This document shows positions 11,901 through 23,205 of a DNA stretch of 64,000 nucleotides, in pieces. Source of the DNA: Glandiceps talaboti (Eukaryota; Hemichordata; Enteropneusta; Spengelidae); the NCBI RefSeq assembly GCF_964340395.1, contig NC_135567.1, positions 9,503,984-9,567,983 of the forward strand. Direction: 5' to 3'. The translations under genes were made by a program, and so were the position numbers. Below the pieces are notes generated by a model that saw only the letters and a list, made by a program, of their open reading frames with translations, was not told the origin of the DNA and searched no databases. Positions within the stretch are counted from its first letter, which is position 1. Every line of letters begins with the position of its first letter.

Positions 11901-14900
11901 TTGGAGCAAAATGCTCCTAAAAATGTAAAACTTAGGAGTAAAGTAAAATAATCTATATCAAACTTTTAATTCTCATCAACATTCTTTGTGACAAATTCCA
12001 TGTTTATTTGTTGGATGAAAAATAATCATCAACCTTGTTGAATATGCAAGTAGAATTATCATGAAAATAGTCAATGTGCAAGTAGGCTTCAAAGTTTGTC
12101 TGTCAAACGCAGCTAAAGTTAATATTTCACCTTTCAAATGGCAGTAAATTTAAAATGTCATCTGCTGAATGCAGGTACACAGAAATTCACCTGCATTGGA
12201 CCATGTATCACCTGCAAATGCCAGTAATTACCGATAACTTCCTTGACTGAACATTCCTGTTCATAAATTTTCATTTTTTTTTTTTGTAATGTGTATAGGC
12301 ATGAAGAAGTTCTCGTTAACACCAGAAACAAGCCAGCATGGTTCTTTGATAAAAACCCGTCTGGTTTGGTACCAGTCTTAGAAAAGAACAACAAGATAGT
12401 GTATGAATCCTCCATCTGTGTGGACTACTTAGATGAGTTGTACACAGACAATCCACTGATGTCAAGTGATCCATATCAAAGAGCTCAAGACAGGATGCTG
12501 TTTGATTTCTTTAATAGCAAGGTATGGACAAGTTTTAGTTTCCCAGATTCGCACCTCTTAGGGCTCCACTATGAGAACCTCCGTCCCAAACGAGTCTCAT
12601 CCAGGGGGGTCAGCCCTTAGCTGTGAGAGTCTGGGTAACCAAGACTAGGTACGAACATGAGTAGTACAATTAGATATACCATGTACAAGCCAAGATATTG
12701 TCTTTAAACAGAAAATATGGATTTTTCACCCTGGTCATTCAACATCACAGTGACCCATGTCCAGATGATTGGTTCTGCCGTTCTCAAAATATGAGTCAAA
12801 ACATTCCAATTCGCCATTAATTTCCATCAATTTTACATAAATTAAGCTTGTGGAGGTATATAATTATGTTGTTTCCAAATATTTTTTTTTAATTCAGTCG
12901 TAAAATACTCATGACCTAAGGGTTTGTCACTACTCATTTAGGGACTCATAGTGACAATGCACCTAGGTCACTCATCTAGTGACTCATAGTGACAAGGCCC
13001 CTTAGGTCACTCATCTAGTGACTCATAGTGACAAGGCCCCTTAGGTCACTCATATTTTCTTTGACTGAAAGAAGAAAACATATTGGGGAATAATATCTAA
13101 TTAAACCCCAATATTTCATTTTGTACATTGGCAAAATAGGTAAGGGATGTTGTTACGAGCCAGAGACTTGTCGTCAAGCAATGTAATAAGTAAAAGAATC
13201 AAGTATAGTAAACACAAGAATTGGATTAATAACACTTGGTTCAGTATGTTGGAACAGCACAGACTTGTATTACACACCATGGTTTGAAAAGAATAGATTT
13301 TATGGCCTGTTTATGTGTACATAAAATACCAAGGGAAATGGGAATTTGCTTGTGAACATGAATATGGCCATAAAACTGTTCTTATCAAATGATGGAATGT
13401 CATACAAGTCTCTGTACCTCCAACATACTGTGCCAATGTAATTCTGTTGTTTACTTTACCTGTTTGTAACAGGTTCCATTTTCATCCATGGTCTGATGTC
13501 AACAGTTGTATGACATACTGTGCCAATGCAATTCTGTTGTTTACTTTACCTGTTTGTAACCGGTTCCATTCATCCATGGTCTGATGTCAACAGTTGTAAT
13601 TTCAATTCATAATCATACCTTGATAATCTGACTAACTGAGAAATGAAACTTAAAGTCTGAAGGAAACTGAACAACTTGAAAGATCCAAAATTTCAGCAAT
13701 AAATGTTAAATTTTGCTCAGATATACACTTTTGGATAGCGAATCTTACAATCAATGACTTTGTGACTTTTTTCATTTCCTGCCATAGAGGGCGTCATTTT
13801 CAGCAATGATTTTGCTAGATTCAAGACACATAGGATCAGTTGGGTCATGGGAAACATAGGATGTAAAAAAGGTCCGCCCTAATACTGTGACTTTCATTCA
13901 GATTCACTCAGTCTACTGGAAATCATCAATTGCTAAAGGCAAAGATGAAGAAACTAAGAAGTTAATACTTGACAACCTCGATAAGATGGAGTCTGAGTTG
14001 AAGAAGAGGAACACACCATTCTTTGGAGGTAAGTGCAATCAGTAAGGTAGAACATGATGCATCATGGGTTAGTAGAACATGATGCATTATGGGTTGGTAG
14101 AACATGATGCATCATGGGTTGTTAGAACATGATGTATCATGGGTTGGTAGAACATGATGCATCATGGGTTGTTAGAACATGATGCATCATGGGTTGGTAG
14201 AACATGATGCATTATGGGTTGTTAGAACATGATGCATCATGGGTTGGTAGAACATGATGCATCATGGGTTGCTAGAACATGATGCATCATGGGTTGAATG
14301 TACTTGAAAAGCAAAGTTGGATGTGCACTGAATATTCTAGTCTAGTTCTTATACGATATGAGTTATGAGTTAGGATTACTATGATCATCTGCACTCACTG
14401 CGTCTAGTCAAAGTCGTTACTCTAGCCTCAGCTCTAGCACAGAAATCTGTGCTACCCTCAACATTATTCATATAAATGTGTTATCATGTCCAAAATGATT
14501 TTAGTTTAGTACAGCTGTACTAATTGAATATTAATGAGTAATTGTCTGAAGGAAGTAAACCAATTACAACAGCCTGTCAATTTGTGATGGATTACTACTG
14601 ATATGCGCCGTTTATCGTTCACCCAGCATGGGGTTTTAGTCAGATTAACGGTAACATGTTCAACTTTGACTAGACGTAGTGAGTAGAGATGATCATAGTA
14701 ATCATAATATGTATCTTTTGGAACTAGACTATGAATATTTATGACTAATTAATCTAAATATAATACATCCTTACGAGTCCTGAATTTTCAGTGTGCATCT
14801 AACTAAGACAAATGTCTGTTAATTGCCATGGTGCAATGATTGACCAGTACCAAAGGTATGAAGAGCTTCAATTTCTTGTTTCTTGGCAATCGTGCAAAAT

Positions 14901-15281
14901 TTATGTGAATAGCTATGAAATTATGGAATGCGACTTCTGAATCCAAAGTTTATGAAAATGCCATTAATTATTTCTAGGAGTGGTTTTTCCTAATGTAGAA
15001 TATTCATTGCTCTCACAGTTTGTTATTTGTTTCCTCCAACAGGACAGCAGATTGGTTGGCTTGATGTCCAGATGTGGCCATTCTTTGAACGTATCGAAGG
15101 CGCTGATGTCTTGGGTGATGGAAAGTGTCTTCCAGTTGACCGTTTTCCGACCTTGACAGCCTGGATTACCAAGACACGAGATGTTCCAGCAGTCAAGAAT
15201 TATCTTATTCCACCCGATGTGTTGAGAATGTGGAGTTCAAAATACCGTACTGATGAGGCAGTATTTGATGGCCTTGTTTGA
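8933..15281 (+). CDS. Omega-class glutathione S-transferase, five exons, complete
   Basis: Exons 8933-8957, 10118-10223, 12299-12521, 13902-14028 and 15043-15281 join in phase across GT-AG introns to give 239 aa, close to the 241 aa of human GSTO1. The start ATG (MSGKHLTTG) is followed at once by a perfect donor and its phase fits exon 2. The N-terminal thioredoxin fold has RFCPYAQR with Cys28 in the place of the omega-class catalytic cysteine. Then come NKPAWFF, the cis-proline VPVL and YESS (Glu80-Ser81), which bind glutathione. The C-terminal helical domain has FFGG, DVQMWPFFERIE and PTLTAW. Omega GSTs are cytosolic thioltransferases and dehydroascorbate or methylarsonate reductases; the substrate here is unknown. 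Introns 2 and 4 carry minisatellites starting at the donors. GSTO assignment is firm, orthology to a given GSTO is not tested. Confidence 0.95.
9287..9559. mobile_element. hAT-like MITE with 24-bp TIRs and 8-bp TSD
   Basis: The element begins CACAGGTACTCGAATCAATG and ends with the exact inverted complement; 24 bp match without error. The octamer GATTTAGG occurs just outside both ends (9279-9286 and 9560-9567), which fits the 8-bp target duplication of hAT transposons. At 273 bp it has no coding capacity. It sits in GST intron 1. One end of a related copy is seen at 41997-42060. Confidence 0.88.
9894..10012. repeat. Foldback element of the GGCGCCCTCAC family
   Basis: The left part AGATACGCCATGATAGGGCG is mirrored by the right part ending GACACATCGTATCT. 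The interior reads CCCTCACACATCAGTCAACC. It lies about 100 bp before GST exon 2. Confidence 0.7.
10228..10702 (+). repeat. 31-bp minisatellite starting at a 5' splice site (GST intron 2)
   Basis: About 15 head-to-tail copies of a 31-bp unit (ACAATACCAATACTATGGTC followed by AATGTCAGTAG). The array starts at the donor itself: the first intron bases GTAAGTATAATACC align with GTCAGTAGACAATACC of later units. Variation is limited to a few C/T changes (GGTCAA or GGTTAA; AGTAG or AGCAG). Confidence 0.95.
12895..13055. repeat. Dispersed GTGACCTAAGGGG repeat with internal 52-bp tandem
   Basis: It begins AAATACTCATGACCTAAGGG and contains about three copies of a unit of roughly 50 bp holding GACTCATAGTGACAAGGCCC and TTAGGTCACTCAT. 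The same family forms a clean hairpin at 63378-63455 and occurs near 35925 and 57360. It is in GST intron 3. Confidence 0.75.
14049..14297 (+). repeat. 25-bp minisatellite starting 20 nt after a donor (GST intron 4)
   Basis: About 10 copies of a 25-bp unit: GGTAGAACATGATGCATCAT then GGGTT. The donor is at 14029. Each unit holds the 14-bp perfect palindrome CATGATGCATCATG; a few copies read GTATC or GCATTA and break its symmetry. Confidence 0.95.
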
Positions 15282-15351
15282 AATGGTTTAGTTTTATACA
15301 CAGTCGGATAGTTCAGAAAGATAATCAGATGTTAATTATGTACACACGTAC

Positions 15352-15470
15352 ACACACACACATATACATACATACATACATACATACATACATACATACA
15401 TACATACACACATGCAAACACACATGTGCACATGTGCACTCTTACACACACACACACGCACGCACGCACA

Positions 15471-15512
<42 letters not shown>

Positions 15513-15530
15513 TACATACATACATACATA
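15352..15530. repeat. Microsatellite, ACAT and AC tracts
   Basis: Runs of (ACAT)n then (AC)n then (ACAT)n just 3' of the GST stop codon, inside its 3' UTR if the signal at 15563 is used. Open frames across it in several frames are by-products of the repeats. Confidence 0.95.
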
Positions 15531-15562
15531 TATACACTTTTTGCCAGAGTTTATCACTATGA

Positions 15563-15568
15563 AATAAA
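15563..15568 (+). promoter_or_regulatory. Polyadenylation signal of the GST gene
   Basis: AATAAA lies 282 nt after the GST stop codon, just past the microsatellite. It is the first canonical signal on this strand after the gene. Confidence 0.55.
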
Positions 15569-15897
15569 GCCTATCTTTTTCCTATCAATATTGTCAACAT
15601 AATAGTCATTTTTAGGACAGCTGAACTCAGGGTCAGTAGTGCTAGGTAAGAAGTGTGTGTCTGACTTGTGACAATATATACTGAATATAACTAATGAATA
15701 TTAATTATCTTAAGGAGCCTGGAAGAAGTTGTTGATCATTAACCACAATGATGTAGCAGTAGTTGTTCTTACTTACATAGTGCGGTAGATAATACAACTT
15801 GATCATGTTAAACCTTGCCTGGTTTATTTGTGCATCTTGAGTGAGTGCATGAAGCATGAAACATGACTGTCTGTCCCTCTGTCTGTCTTTTTGTTTC

Positions 15898-16095
15898 TGT
15901 ATGTATGTATGTATGTATGTATGTATGTATGTATGTATGTATGTATGTATGTATGTTTGTATGTATGTATGTATGTATGTATGTATGTATGTATGTATGT
16001 ATGTATGTATGTGTCTGTGTGTGTCTGTCTGTATATCTCTATGTATGTATGTATGTATGTATGTATGTATGTATGTATGTATGTACGGTATGTAT
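15898..16095. repeat. Microsatellite, GTAT/ATGT tracts
   Basis: Nearly uninterrupted (TATG)n with a short GTCTGTGTG break near 16012-16035. It abuts the TIR element that starts at 16100. Confidence 0.95.
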
Positions 16096-16099
16096 GTAT

Positions 16100-16814
16100 T
16101 TATACGTCACCTGTCACCAATCTCGCATTCTGATTGGTCGAGAGCCCTGCAGATACACAGGCGTATTTTTCACCAACAGCCGTATTTTTGCTTGTTGTAT
16201 CACGTGATCACTGCACGTCCCCTTGTAAACAAATCTAGCAGACAACTAGAGATCGAGCTATAACCTGCATTTCCAATGCCAAATTTGTTGTCAACCGAAC
16301 AAAATATCACCGTTGTATAAATTGTAACAAGTCTTTGAACTGTACTTTTCATGCTACAGGGAAAAAGCCAAAAATTCCAGTGACGGCGAACTCGCGGTCG
16401 TCACGCGATCGTAAACATGAATTCCTAAATTTATGAAGAATATGAAAATTACCACCACAGAGGGTGCAGTTTTTGCTTAACTAGAACAAGAAAGCATATC
16501 ACGAACATTTTTGTACATTTAATGGAATACAGTACGCAAAACAAAGACGCACTCATTTTTTCAGCTGATGGTTATAAGTTTGAATATATCGCTGAGTGAT
16601 ATGCAAATAGTAAACAATACGTCATACTACTGAGCAAACGCGCACTCTGATTGGATGATAAAGTTAAGGCTGACGTGTAAACAACCGCATTGCAGTTATC
16701 GGAGTGGTGCATGATACTACGCTCAACAGTATAACGCGGAAGTGATTTTATTTTAAAATGAAACAGCATTTTTAGACATTCAAAAATTAATTCATCGTTG
16801 CAGGTGACGTATAA
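16100..16814. mobile_element. TIR element, about 715 bp
   Basis: TTATACGTCACCTG at 16100-16113 is matched by CAGGTGACGTATAA at 16801-16814. The inside has no transposase frame. GAACTCGCGGTCGTCACG near 16387 resembles text near 24550-24615, so part of it is dispersed. It looks like a non-autonomous DNA transposon. Confidence 0.7.
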
Positions 16815-16818
16815 GTAT

Positions 16819-16954
16819 GTTATTTGCCAAATACTGTTCCACATCTTGCTGCTCGAGTTAATTTTTCCGGTATAACGGCTCGCCTCCGGCTCTCCGTTAT
16901 TACCGGAAAAATTACCTCTCGCAGCAAGATATGGAACGGTATTTGGCAAATAAC
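16819..16954. repeat. Foldback element, 136 bp
   Basis: GTTATTTGCCAAATAC at the left is mirrored by GTATTTGGCAAATAAC at the right, and the pairing continues inward (TCTTGCTGC with GCAGCAAGA, TTTTTCCGGTA with TACCGGAAAAA). It forms an almost complete hairpin. It sits 4 bp after the TIR of the preceding element. Confidence 0.88.
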
Positions 16955-17130
16955 ATATACGTATGTATGTATATGTATGTATGTATGTATGTGTATGTAT
17001 GTACATATGTGTGTGTATGTGTATGTATGTATGTGTGTATGTGTATGTATGTATGTACATATGTATGTGTGTGTATGTGTATGTATGTACATATGTATGT
17101 ATGTCTTTCTGTTTCTGTGTGTGTGTCTGT
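16955..17130. repeat. Microsatellite, TATG/TGTG tracts
   Basis: Mixed (TATG)n, (TGTG)n and ACATATG steps, ending in GTGTGTCTGTGTG. Several shadow frames run across it. Confidence 0.95.
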
Positions 17131-17515
17131 GTGTTACTGCTTTAACCTGTGGTGAATTGACATTGTATCGGTATATATGCTAATAGTGTGAATGATAGAT
17201 TACAAGTAGCCAGACGATGAAATGTAACGATATTAGTGACATTTTTGTTGACCCAGGCGAGGTTTTATTTTGGGGTTCATGATTTTCGTTGCTAAGCCTA
17301 TAATTATACTATATTATATGATTTGTTATGCAATCATAAAAGATTTGAATGGAAAACAATATCACTAGTGAGGTCAAAGGTCAACAAATGACGTCATGCT
17401 GAGTTCTTAGAGCTTGATGTGTTATCTGTGTGAGTACATCCACGAATCATTCATGTATCAAATAAAGTTATGACGTCAGTTACTCGTAGTAAACTATGTT
17501 ATACTGATATTGTGG

Positions 17516-17592
17516 CTTGGTTACCAGACTCTCGTTTGGCCGGGGAGGTCTCGTAGGCAGAGGCCCCAGCGGCGAGAGTCTGGGTAACCAAG
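17516..17592. repeat. Compact hairpin of the CCCAGACTCTCG family
   Basis: CTTGGTTACCAGACTCTCG and CGAGAGTCTGGGTAACCAAG are inverted copies with one base extra on the right. The middle, GGCCGGGGAGGTCTCG to GCAGAGGCCCCAGCGG, also pairs in part. This is the tidiest short copy of the family in the window. Confidence 0.8.
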
Positions 17593-18775
17593 ACTAACTG
17601 ATATTTTGTCTCCAAATATGTATGTAGTTTGTTGATATCATAAAGTTCTAAGCTGACCAATTTAGTTGAAAAAGTAAAATTCTTACGTCGTATAATAAAT
17701 TATTTATCCAAAATATCCTGAGCCAAAGTTTTTGAACATAAACAGAAAAGTTCGAAACGTTATAAGAAATCACAATAAGGTCAAAGGTCAATAAAATATA
17801 CCCTTTCGATATTTTTAATTTGATACATTCATTTATGTGTTGTCTACGTACTATGTTGGTACATATGAGTTTCATTCAAACTTATAATTTAAAATATAAT
17901 TTACACATTTAATAAATGTAGTTCTGATATTTTCTCACCAAAATGAATATTAAATATGTGCAATCATTTTCATATTATAAATCATGGCACGGGTTGAATA
18001 ATACCTATATGTACCAACATAATTCGAACAAGCAATACATAAATGAAAGTGTGGAGTTGAAAATGACAAATGGTATCTGGAAGTCATGTACGAGGCCTGC
18101 GAGGGAATAGCTCTCTAAAAGGCTGTACTGTACATAACGGTTGTCCCAACGCAGGGCGCCCTCTTGGTCAGCTTCTGAAGAGAAGGGGCCGCTTACGATA
18201 TGACGGACTTTTACTTTTACATGTAAGAGCAAGTAAGTAAGTTATAGTGATCAACGTTGCTTCGTTTTTCTGATTTTTACATGACGTTAACCACATTGTG
18301 CTTTTTACTGTATACATATGTATTTCTTAAGTTTGAAGTGTGTGTGTGTCAAAGTTCGTATTGTTTGAAGGCGGCATCTTAGCTTCGAAGGATTGTGACT
18401 ATTGACCCACTTTCAATTGGTGATATGCTAAAAAAAAAAGCTAAACATTAATTTTATTAGATCGACTTAAATCGAACTACACTGAAGCGTAGTTCATGTC
18501 ATTGTCAAGTAATATTTGGCGAAGTTGAACTTTTAAGATATATACCTTCTTGTAAATAGCTCACGTTGAAACGGGGGCGGGGTTGTTGTAAAGACACGGT
18601 GTCAGATTTCGTTGTTTTGCAAGCTTCAATTGTGTGATGACATCAGATTGGTAGACGAGTTCCGACCCACAGATATCTCTACAACCGTCCCTATTCTACA
18701 TTGGTGTTTCTTTTCGATGATAATAGAATACCCTGCTAATTTTGAGAACCCCCTACCCCACATATCTGACGGACT
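17593..18775. other. Gene-free stretch between GST and the Kelch gene
   Basis: AT-rich sequence with a decayed relative of the GGCGCCCTC family at about 18140-18200. No exon was recognised. Confidence 0.4.
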
Positions 18776-18863
18776 GACTGACTGTCTGTCTGTTTCAGCT
18801 CTGTCTCTGTCTCAGCCTCTGTCTGTCTCTCTCTGCCTGTCTGTCTGTCTGTGTGTGTGTGTG

Positions 18864-18954
<91 letters not shown>
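18776..18954. repeat. Microsatellite, CTGT and CT tracts
   Basis: (CTGT)n followed by an uninterrupted (CT)n of about 40 bp, roughly 340 bp before the Kelch start codon. Confidence 0.95.
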
Positions 18955-18956
<2 letters not shown>

Positions 18957-19290
18957 GCATCATATACGTTTACTCTATATGTATAGGCCTCAGATCTTTA
19001 TCTCGCATAACTTACATAACTGCACAGTATTTTCTATCATGCGTTGAGTACATCGTCCAAATACAGACATAATGTTCACTTCGGTGGACACGTTCCTTGT
19101 AACTACGCTATGGTATATAATTTAGTCATCGAGCGACTGATATATAAACCCCCATAATCCACCCCAAAAAAATATATGCGAATTTGAGGTTTTTGAGGGT
19201 TTTTTGGCGAAATAGAATTTTGTATTCATGAATTAACTTAGTTATTTGTCTTTTTTATTATTTTTTAAAGGATCGTGCACTAAACGTCAG

Positions 19291-20898
19291 ATGGAAAATG
19301 TTTTCGAAAATCGCGACTCTCTCAATTATTATAATTCGTTTTGCGAAAAACTTGACGACTTCAGAAAGTGTGGCAAATATGTAGACATTATTATACAAGC
19401 TGGAGACACGAATTTTGCTTGCCATCGAGTGATTCTTGCCGCAAACAGCGCATATTTTGATGCTTTGTTCACCAACAAATTTATGGACAGTAAATGTGAC
19501 GTCATCAAGATGGACGACATTGCGGCCGACACATTCCAAGATCTCGTTGAATTCTCGTACACTTCGAGACTTGATTTAGCAGACGACAATGTCGAACTTC
19601 TTCTGCAAGCAGCCGACCGTTTCCAATTCCAAAATGTTCTTACTGAATGTGAAGAATATCTAATGGAGAAAGTCACAACATCCAATTGTTTAGGGATGCA
19701 GAAATTTGGATGTTTTTATTCATGCAAAAAGTTGACAGAAACAGCGGAAAATTACACCATGCGACATTTTGATGATGTTATCCAGGAGGAGGAATTTCTG
19801 CAATTGGAGGTGGAAGAATTATTAAGTTACGTCATGAACGAGAACTTGCATGTTAAAAAGGATACACATGTGGTCAATTCTTTGTTGAAATGGCTTGATT
19901 TTGATTCAAGTGCACGTTTAAATCAATTACCAAATGTTATAAGTACACTTGGACTCACAGCCCAAAATCATCCAAACCTTGACATTTCTGGAGATCACAG
20001 AGGTTTTTTGGCATCTTTAGCAGGAATGAAGAACTTCCAACTAAAAATAGCAAGGAAATATAAGTACAAAGACGTGGTTTTGGTTTGTGGTGGTACAAAT
20101 GAAATGCCTGGACAACCATATGATGTTATGTGTTATGAAGGCAACAGTTGGATTCAGCTTGCAGACATGCCACACATCGAAGATCTCTGCCAAGTAGCTG
20201 CTGCAGATGACAAAATGGCTGTCTCAGATAAGCTTGGTAATTTATGTATTTATGATAGTATTGAAGACAAGTGGGAACTTGTTCAGAATCCAGAGTCTAC
20301 TCTCAAGGATGGACACTCTCTTGTAATTATGGGGTCAAAGACTTTTCTGATTGGTGGACACAGAATGGGGCAGGACATTGCAGATGTTCAGTGTTTTGAT
20401 AACTCGACTGGTGATTGGTCAAAACTGACGTCACTACCTGTCCCAGTCAGCTGTGCAGTTGCAGTGCCATACGAGGACAAAATATATGTTCTTACCACAT
20501 CTGTGTTTCAGTGCCTTGATCACTTCACAGAGATTTGGGATATTGGAACAGCGCCACCAGTGGTGATTGAAGCTGGAGGAGTCGGGGCAAAGATGAACAA
20601 CAAGATTTATTTTCTTGATTCGGAATCCACTGTATCATACACTCCTGCTACAAACACATGGTGTGTTCTCAATAAACCAAGCATCCCAAGAGTAAACTTT
20701 GGTTTGACGGTTTTCAAAGAACGGTTGTTTGTTGCAGGTGGGCATAAAAATACCAACAACTATTATATTGAAGAAACACTGGAAAGTATTGAATATTATG
20801 ATGATTTAGAAGATGTATGGAAACAAGAAACATTCTCACTTCCATATGCAATCGCCTACCCAGGTTTTGTAACGATCAGCAAATTTGTTGCCATTTAG
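19291..20898 (+). CDS. BTB-BACK-Kelch protein (KLHL-like), intronless frame, 535 aa
   Basis: From MENVFENRD the protein has a BTB/POZ domain (about 18-125; YVDIIIQAGDTNFACHRVIL and the FSYTSRL strand), a BACK domain (about 130-232; CLGMQKFGCFYSCKKL) and Kelch blades (about 262-530; VVLVCGGTNE, TFLIGGHRMG, LFVAGGHKNT, with Trp at blade ends). Such proteins are usually substrate adaptors of Cullin-3 ubiquitin ligases, BTB binding CUL3 and the propeller binding the substrate. The frame is open back to 19246, but the 15 extra residues (MSFLLFFKG...) lie over a T-rich stretch ending TTTTTTAAAG that looks like a splice acceptor, so ATG at 19291 is preferred; an upstream 5' UTR exon is possible. About the usual size of a short KLHL. 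Which KLHL is not clear. Confidence 0.92.
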   Translation: MENVFENRDSLNYYNSFCEKLDDFRKCGKYVDIIIQAGDTNFACHRVILAANSAYFDALFTNKFMDSKCDVIKMDDIAADTFQDLVEFSYTSRLDLADDNVELLLQAADRFQFQNVLTECEEYLMEKVTTSNCLGMQKFGCFYSCKKLTETAENYTMRHFDDVIQEEEFLQLEVEELLSYVMNENLHVKKDTHVVNSLLKWLDFDSSARLNQLPNVISTLGLTAQNHPNLDISGDHRGFLASLAGMKNFQLKIARKYKYKDVVLVCGGTNEMPGQPYDVMCYEGNSWIQLADMPHIEDLCQVAAADDKMAVSDKLGNLCIYDSIEDKWELVQNPESTLKDGHSLVIMGSKTFLIGGHRMGQDIADVQCFDNSTGDWSKLTSLPVPVSCAVAVPYEDKIYVLTTSVFQCLDHFTEIWDIGTAPPVVIEAGGVGAKMNNKIYFLDSESTVSYTPATNTWCVLNKPSIPRVNFGLTVFKERLFVAGGHKNTNNYYIEETLESIEYYDDLEDVWKQETFSLPYAIAYPGFVTISKFVAI

Positions 20899-22343
20899 TA
20901 CTGATATAAGCTGTTTACAGTGCTAGGGTATACTTCATTATTTCTTGTATTCCATAGTGGAATATGAAATATCATGAAGTACCACTATCACTGTAACCAG
21001 ACTAGTATTGGAGGGAATGTAGCTACTTTTAAATGTAGCTGGTAAAATTGGGAAATGTAAGTGGTAATATGTAGAAGGGAGATGCGACCCATGAATCTGC
21101 CCAACAATGGATATATGGTGGAGAAAAGAATTGTTAAACAAACTCCTGAAAAGTGGCCAGTAGAAAATTACAAAATTGGCAGTTGTTGCCGGGTACCATC
21201 CTAAATCTACATCCCAGATTGGTACATGTATCCTCCATAATTGGCTGGATCGTTGTTGACTTGATAAATGTTCTAGGAAGTCTGCAAATTTGGGCCTGAT
21301 TGGTTGAATAAGTCACATGCAGCCTGCTTTGTGTTGATTATAAATCACATGATGCCTAGTATATAATGCTGATTGTGTCCAAATACCAGGATGTTGACCT
21401 TTTATGGTAATGTGACCTTTATGCAAATAACCTCAAATGTCAACAGACGACATACTAATTTATGCTGATTTTTGAGGCAAGGCCAAAAATACTAAACTTG
21501 AACACTGCCTTCCAGAGGTGGGGGGTATTTGGCTATAGGTAACAATCAGTACCCTGGCAGATTCAAATTACAAGCACAAATGCTACAAAAAATTCACAAA
21601 CTACTGGTCAAAAGACATGTCTACATTTCAGTTAAAAACTAAAGTCAAATATCTACATTCTGCCTGATAATAGAAGCGTAAAATCTGGACATAATCAAAA
21701 GTCTACATAGGTCAATAAAGGGTGTCAAAACTGCATTACATTATGTATATACCTTTTAGTATGTGAATACCCCCCCACCCGGCAGGTCTCTCCTCACAAG
21801 CTGAGTTCAAAGTCTGCGTGAGATCATTTGTGGTGTGTCATAAAGCCTACAATGAAGGTGAAGTTAAACTTCATGAGATAAATAACACTTACTTACAACT
21901 TTCAATATTTCTGAGTACTGTAAACTTTATTAAAACTACCAGAGTGGTAGATACACCTGTATAAAGGAATAACACCACAGATTGATCTTCTTTGGTTGCC
22001 ATAGAAACTGTAGTACTGGTCTAAACATTAAAATGTTTTACAGATTCCAAGTTAGCTATAACAGGCAGGATGTTAGACTGTAGGATATGTCATGTCAAGA
22101 CACTCTAATGATAGCCAAATTTTTGTGAGTCAAAATGAGAAAAACTGGTATTTCTTGTGAGTCACCATATAGGGGAATACCAAATCTTGGTGCATCACTA
22201 CAAATTGTGTATGCTAGTGGTGCGTCAAATTGGCTTATAGGGAACACTCGTTAGGGTACCCTCATGCATCAGCCAACCCCCTTTAGAAATAGCAGCCTGT
22301 GATTGGAGTGACACAACGTATCATACTGTCACTAGCTGGCTGG
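20899..22343. other. Gene-free stretch downstream of the Kelch gene
   Basis: Low-complexity AT-rich DNA. At 22107-22250 there is a reversed copy of the CACCAAAATTTGGTG family described at 39590-39925 (GACACTCTAATGATAGCC at one end). A decayed GGCGCCCTCAC-family copy lies at about 22245-22340. No exon recognised. Confidence 0.45.
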
Positions 22344-22488
22344 TCGATAGTCTTGCTGCTAGACCCCTTGGGCTATTCTGCTCACTGTGAAGGCTACCAT
22401 GAAGGTGATAGGCTGAATGGGGTGTTTGCCCTCGAGCTTAATTGATTGGACCTTTCAGAAGAAAGCCTGAGGTCTAGCAGCTAGACGA
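22344..22488. repeat. Foldback element, CTGCTAGAC ends
   Basis: AGTCTTGCTGCTAGACC at the left pairs with GGTCTAGCAGCTAGAC at the right. A relative sits inside another element at 23780-23911. Confidence 0.75.
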
Positions 22489-22723
22489 GCTGGTTGAGTG
22501 GAGAGAATACTGGCCAGTTCAACCATCCGGTCTGTTACTGGGGCTAGCTATGTGTTGTCTACTCTGACACAGTTTCTATGCTATGCTGTGTATGTAGGAC
22601 TGGGTGACATTGTGTTCTTTGATGTTGTCATGTGACTATCACATGACATTTATGCACATAGATAATAAATTGTATATACTTGACTTGACTGTGTGTGCAT
22701 GTGTTGATGTATTTGAAAATACT

Positions 22724-23205
22724 CAACTGTCTCTCTGACCCCAAATTGATTAAAATCTGATGTGGTGAAAGTGGCTAGATGTCCATCGTTTTGTGTTGTC
22801 TGTTTTGTTCTGGGTGATCGATGCCTTCCCACATCTGACCCTGTGTAATAGAAAATCTTGTTTGAATCTCAAGGATCTTGAAAGGTTTCTTCAACCAATC
22901 AGCATGCTTCTTTCAAAATAATTCAGAGAGAAGGTGCCGCCACTGACGGGTTGTGTCGTTAACGCACTCCTTTGTGTGTACATTTGTTTGTTTGTTTTCA
23001 GTCCCTCCAGCTGGCAACGTAACACTCATCCAGATTGGCTACTCAAAAGCATGAGATTCAACAAGATTTTCGATTACACAGAGTCAGATGTGGTAAGGCG
23101 GCAATCACCCAGAACAAAACAAACGACACAAAACGATGGAATTAGAGGTAAATAAAGACACCGAGCCGCTTTCACCACATCAGATTTTAATCAAATTGAT
23201 CTGAC
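22724..23205. mobile_element. Long-TIR foldback element, about 480 bp
   Basis: The left arm (CTGACCCCAAATTGATTAAA and on through ATCTGATGTGGTGAAAG, CCATCGTTTTGTGTTGTC and TTTTGTTCTGGGTGAT) is repeated in inverted form at the right, ending near 23205 with TTTAATCAAATTGATCTGAC. Arms of roughly 170 bp are interrupted by short differences. No coding content; frames of 60-73 aa on the two strands are the same sequence read from each arm. Confidence 0.8.

Noticed and set aside
15278-17183. Many Tyr-Val-Cys-Met or His-Thr-Tyr-Ile frames over microsatellites
   Set aside because: Translations of TATG, GT and CTGT repeats; the same holds at 18612-19072, 41087-41372, 45648-46097 and 55347-55709.
19246-19290. 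Upstream methionine of the Kelch frame (MSFLLFFKG...)
   Set aside because: The extra residues fall on a T-rich tract ending AAAG, more like an acceptor region; the BTB protein is complete from 19291.
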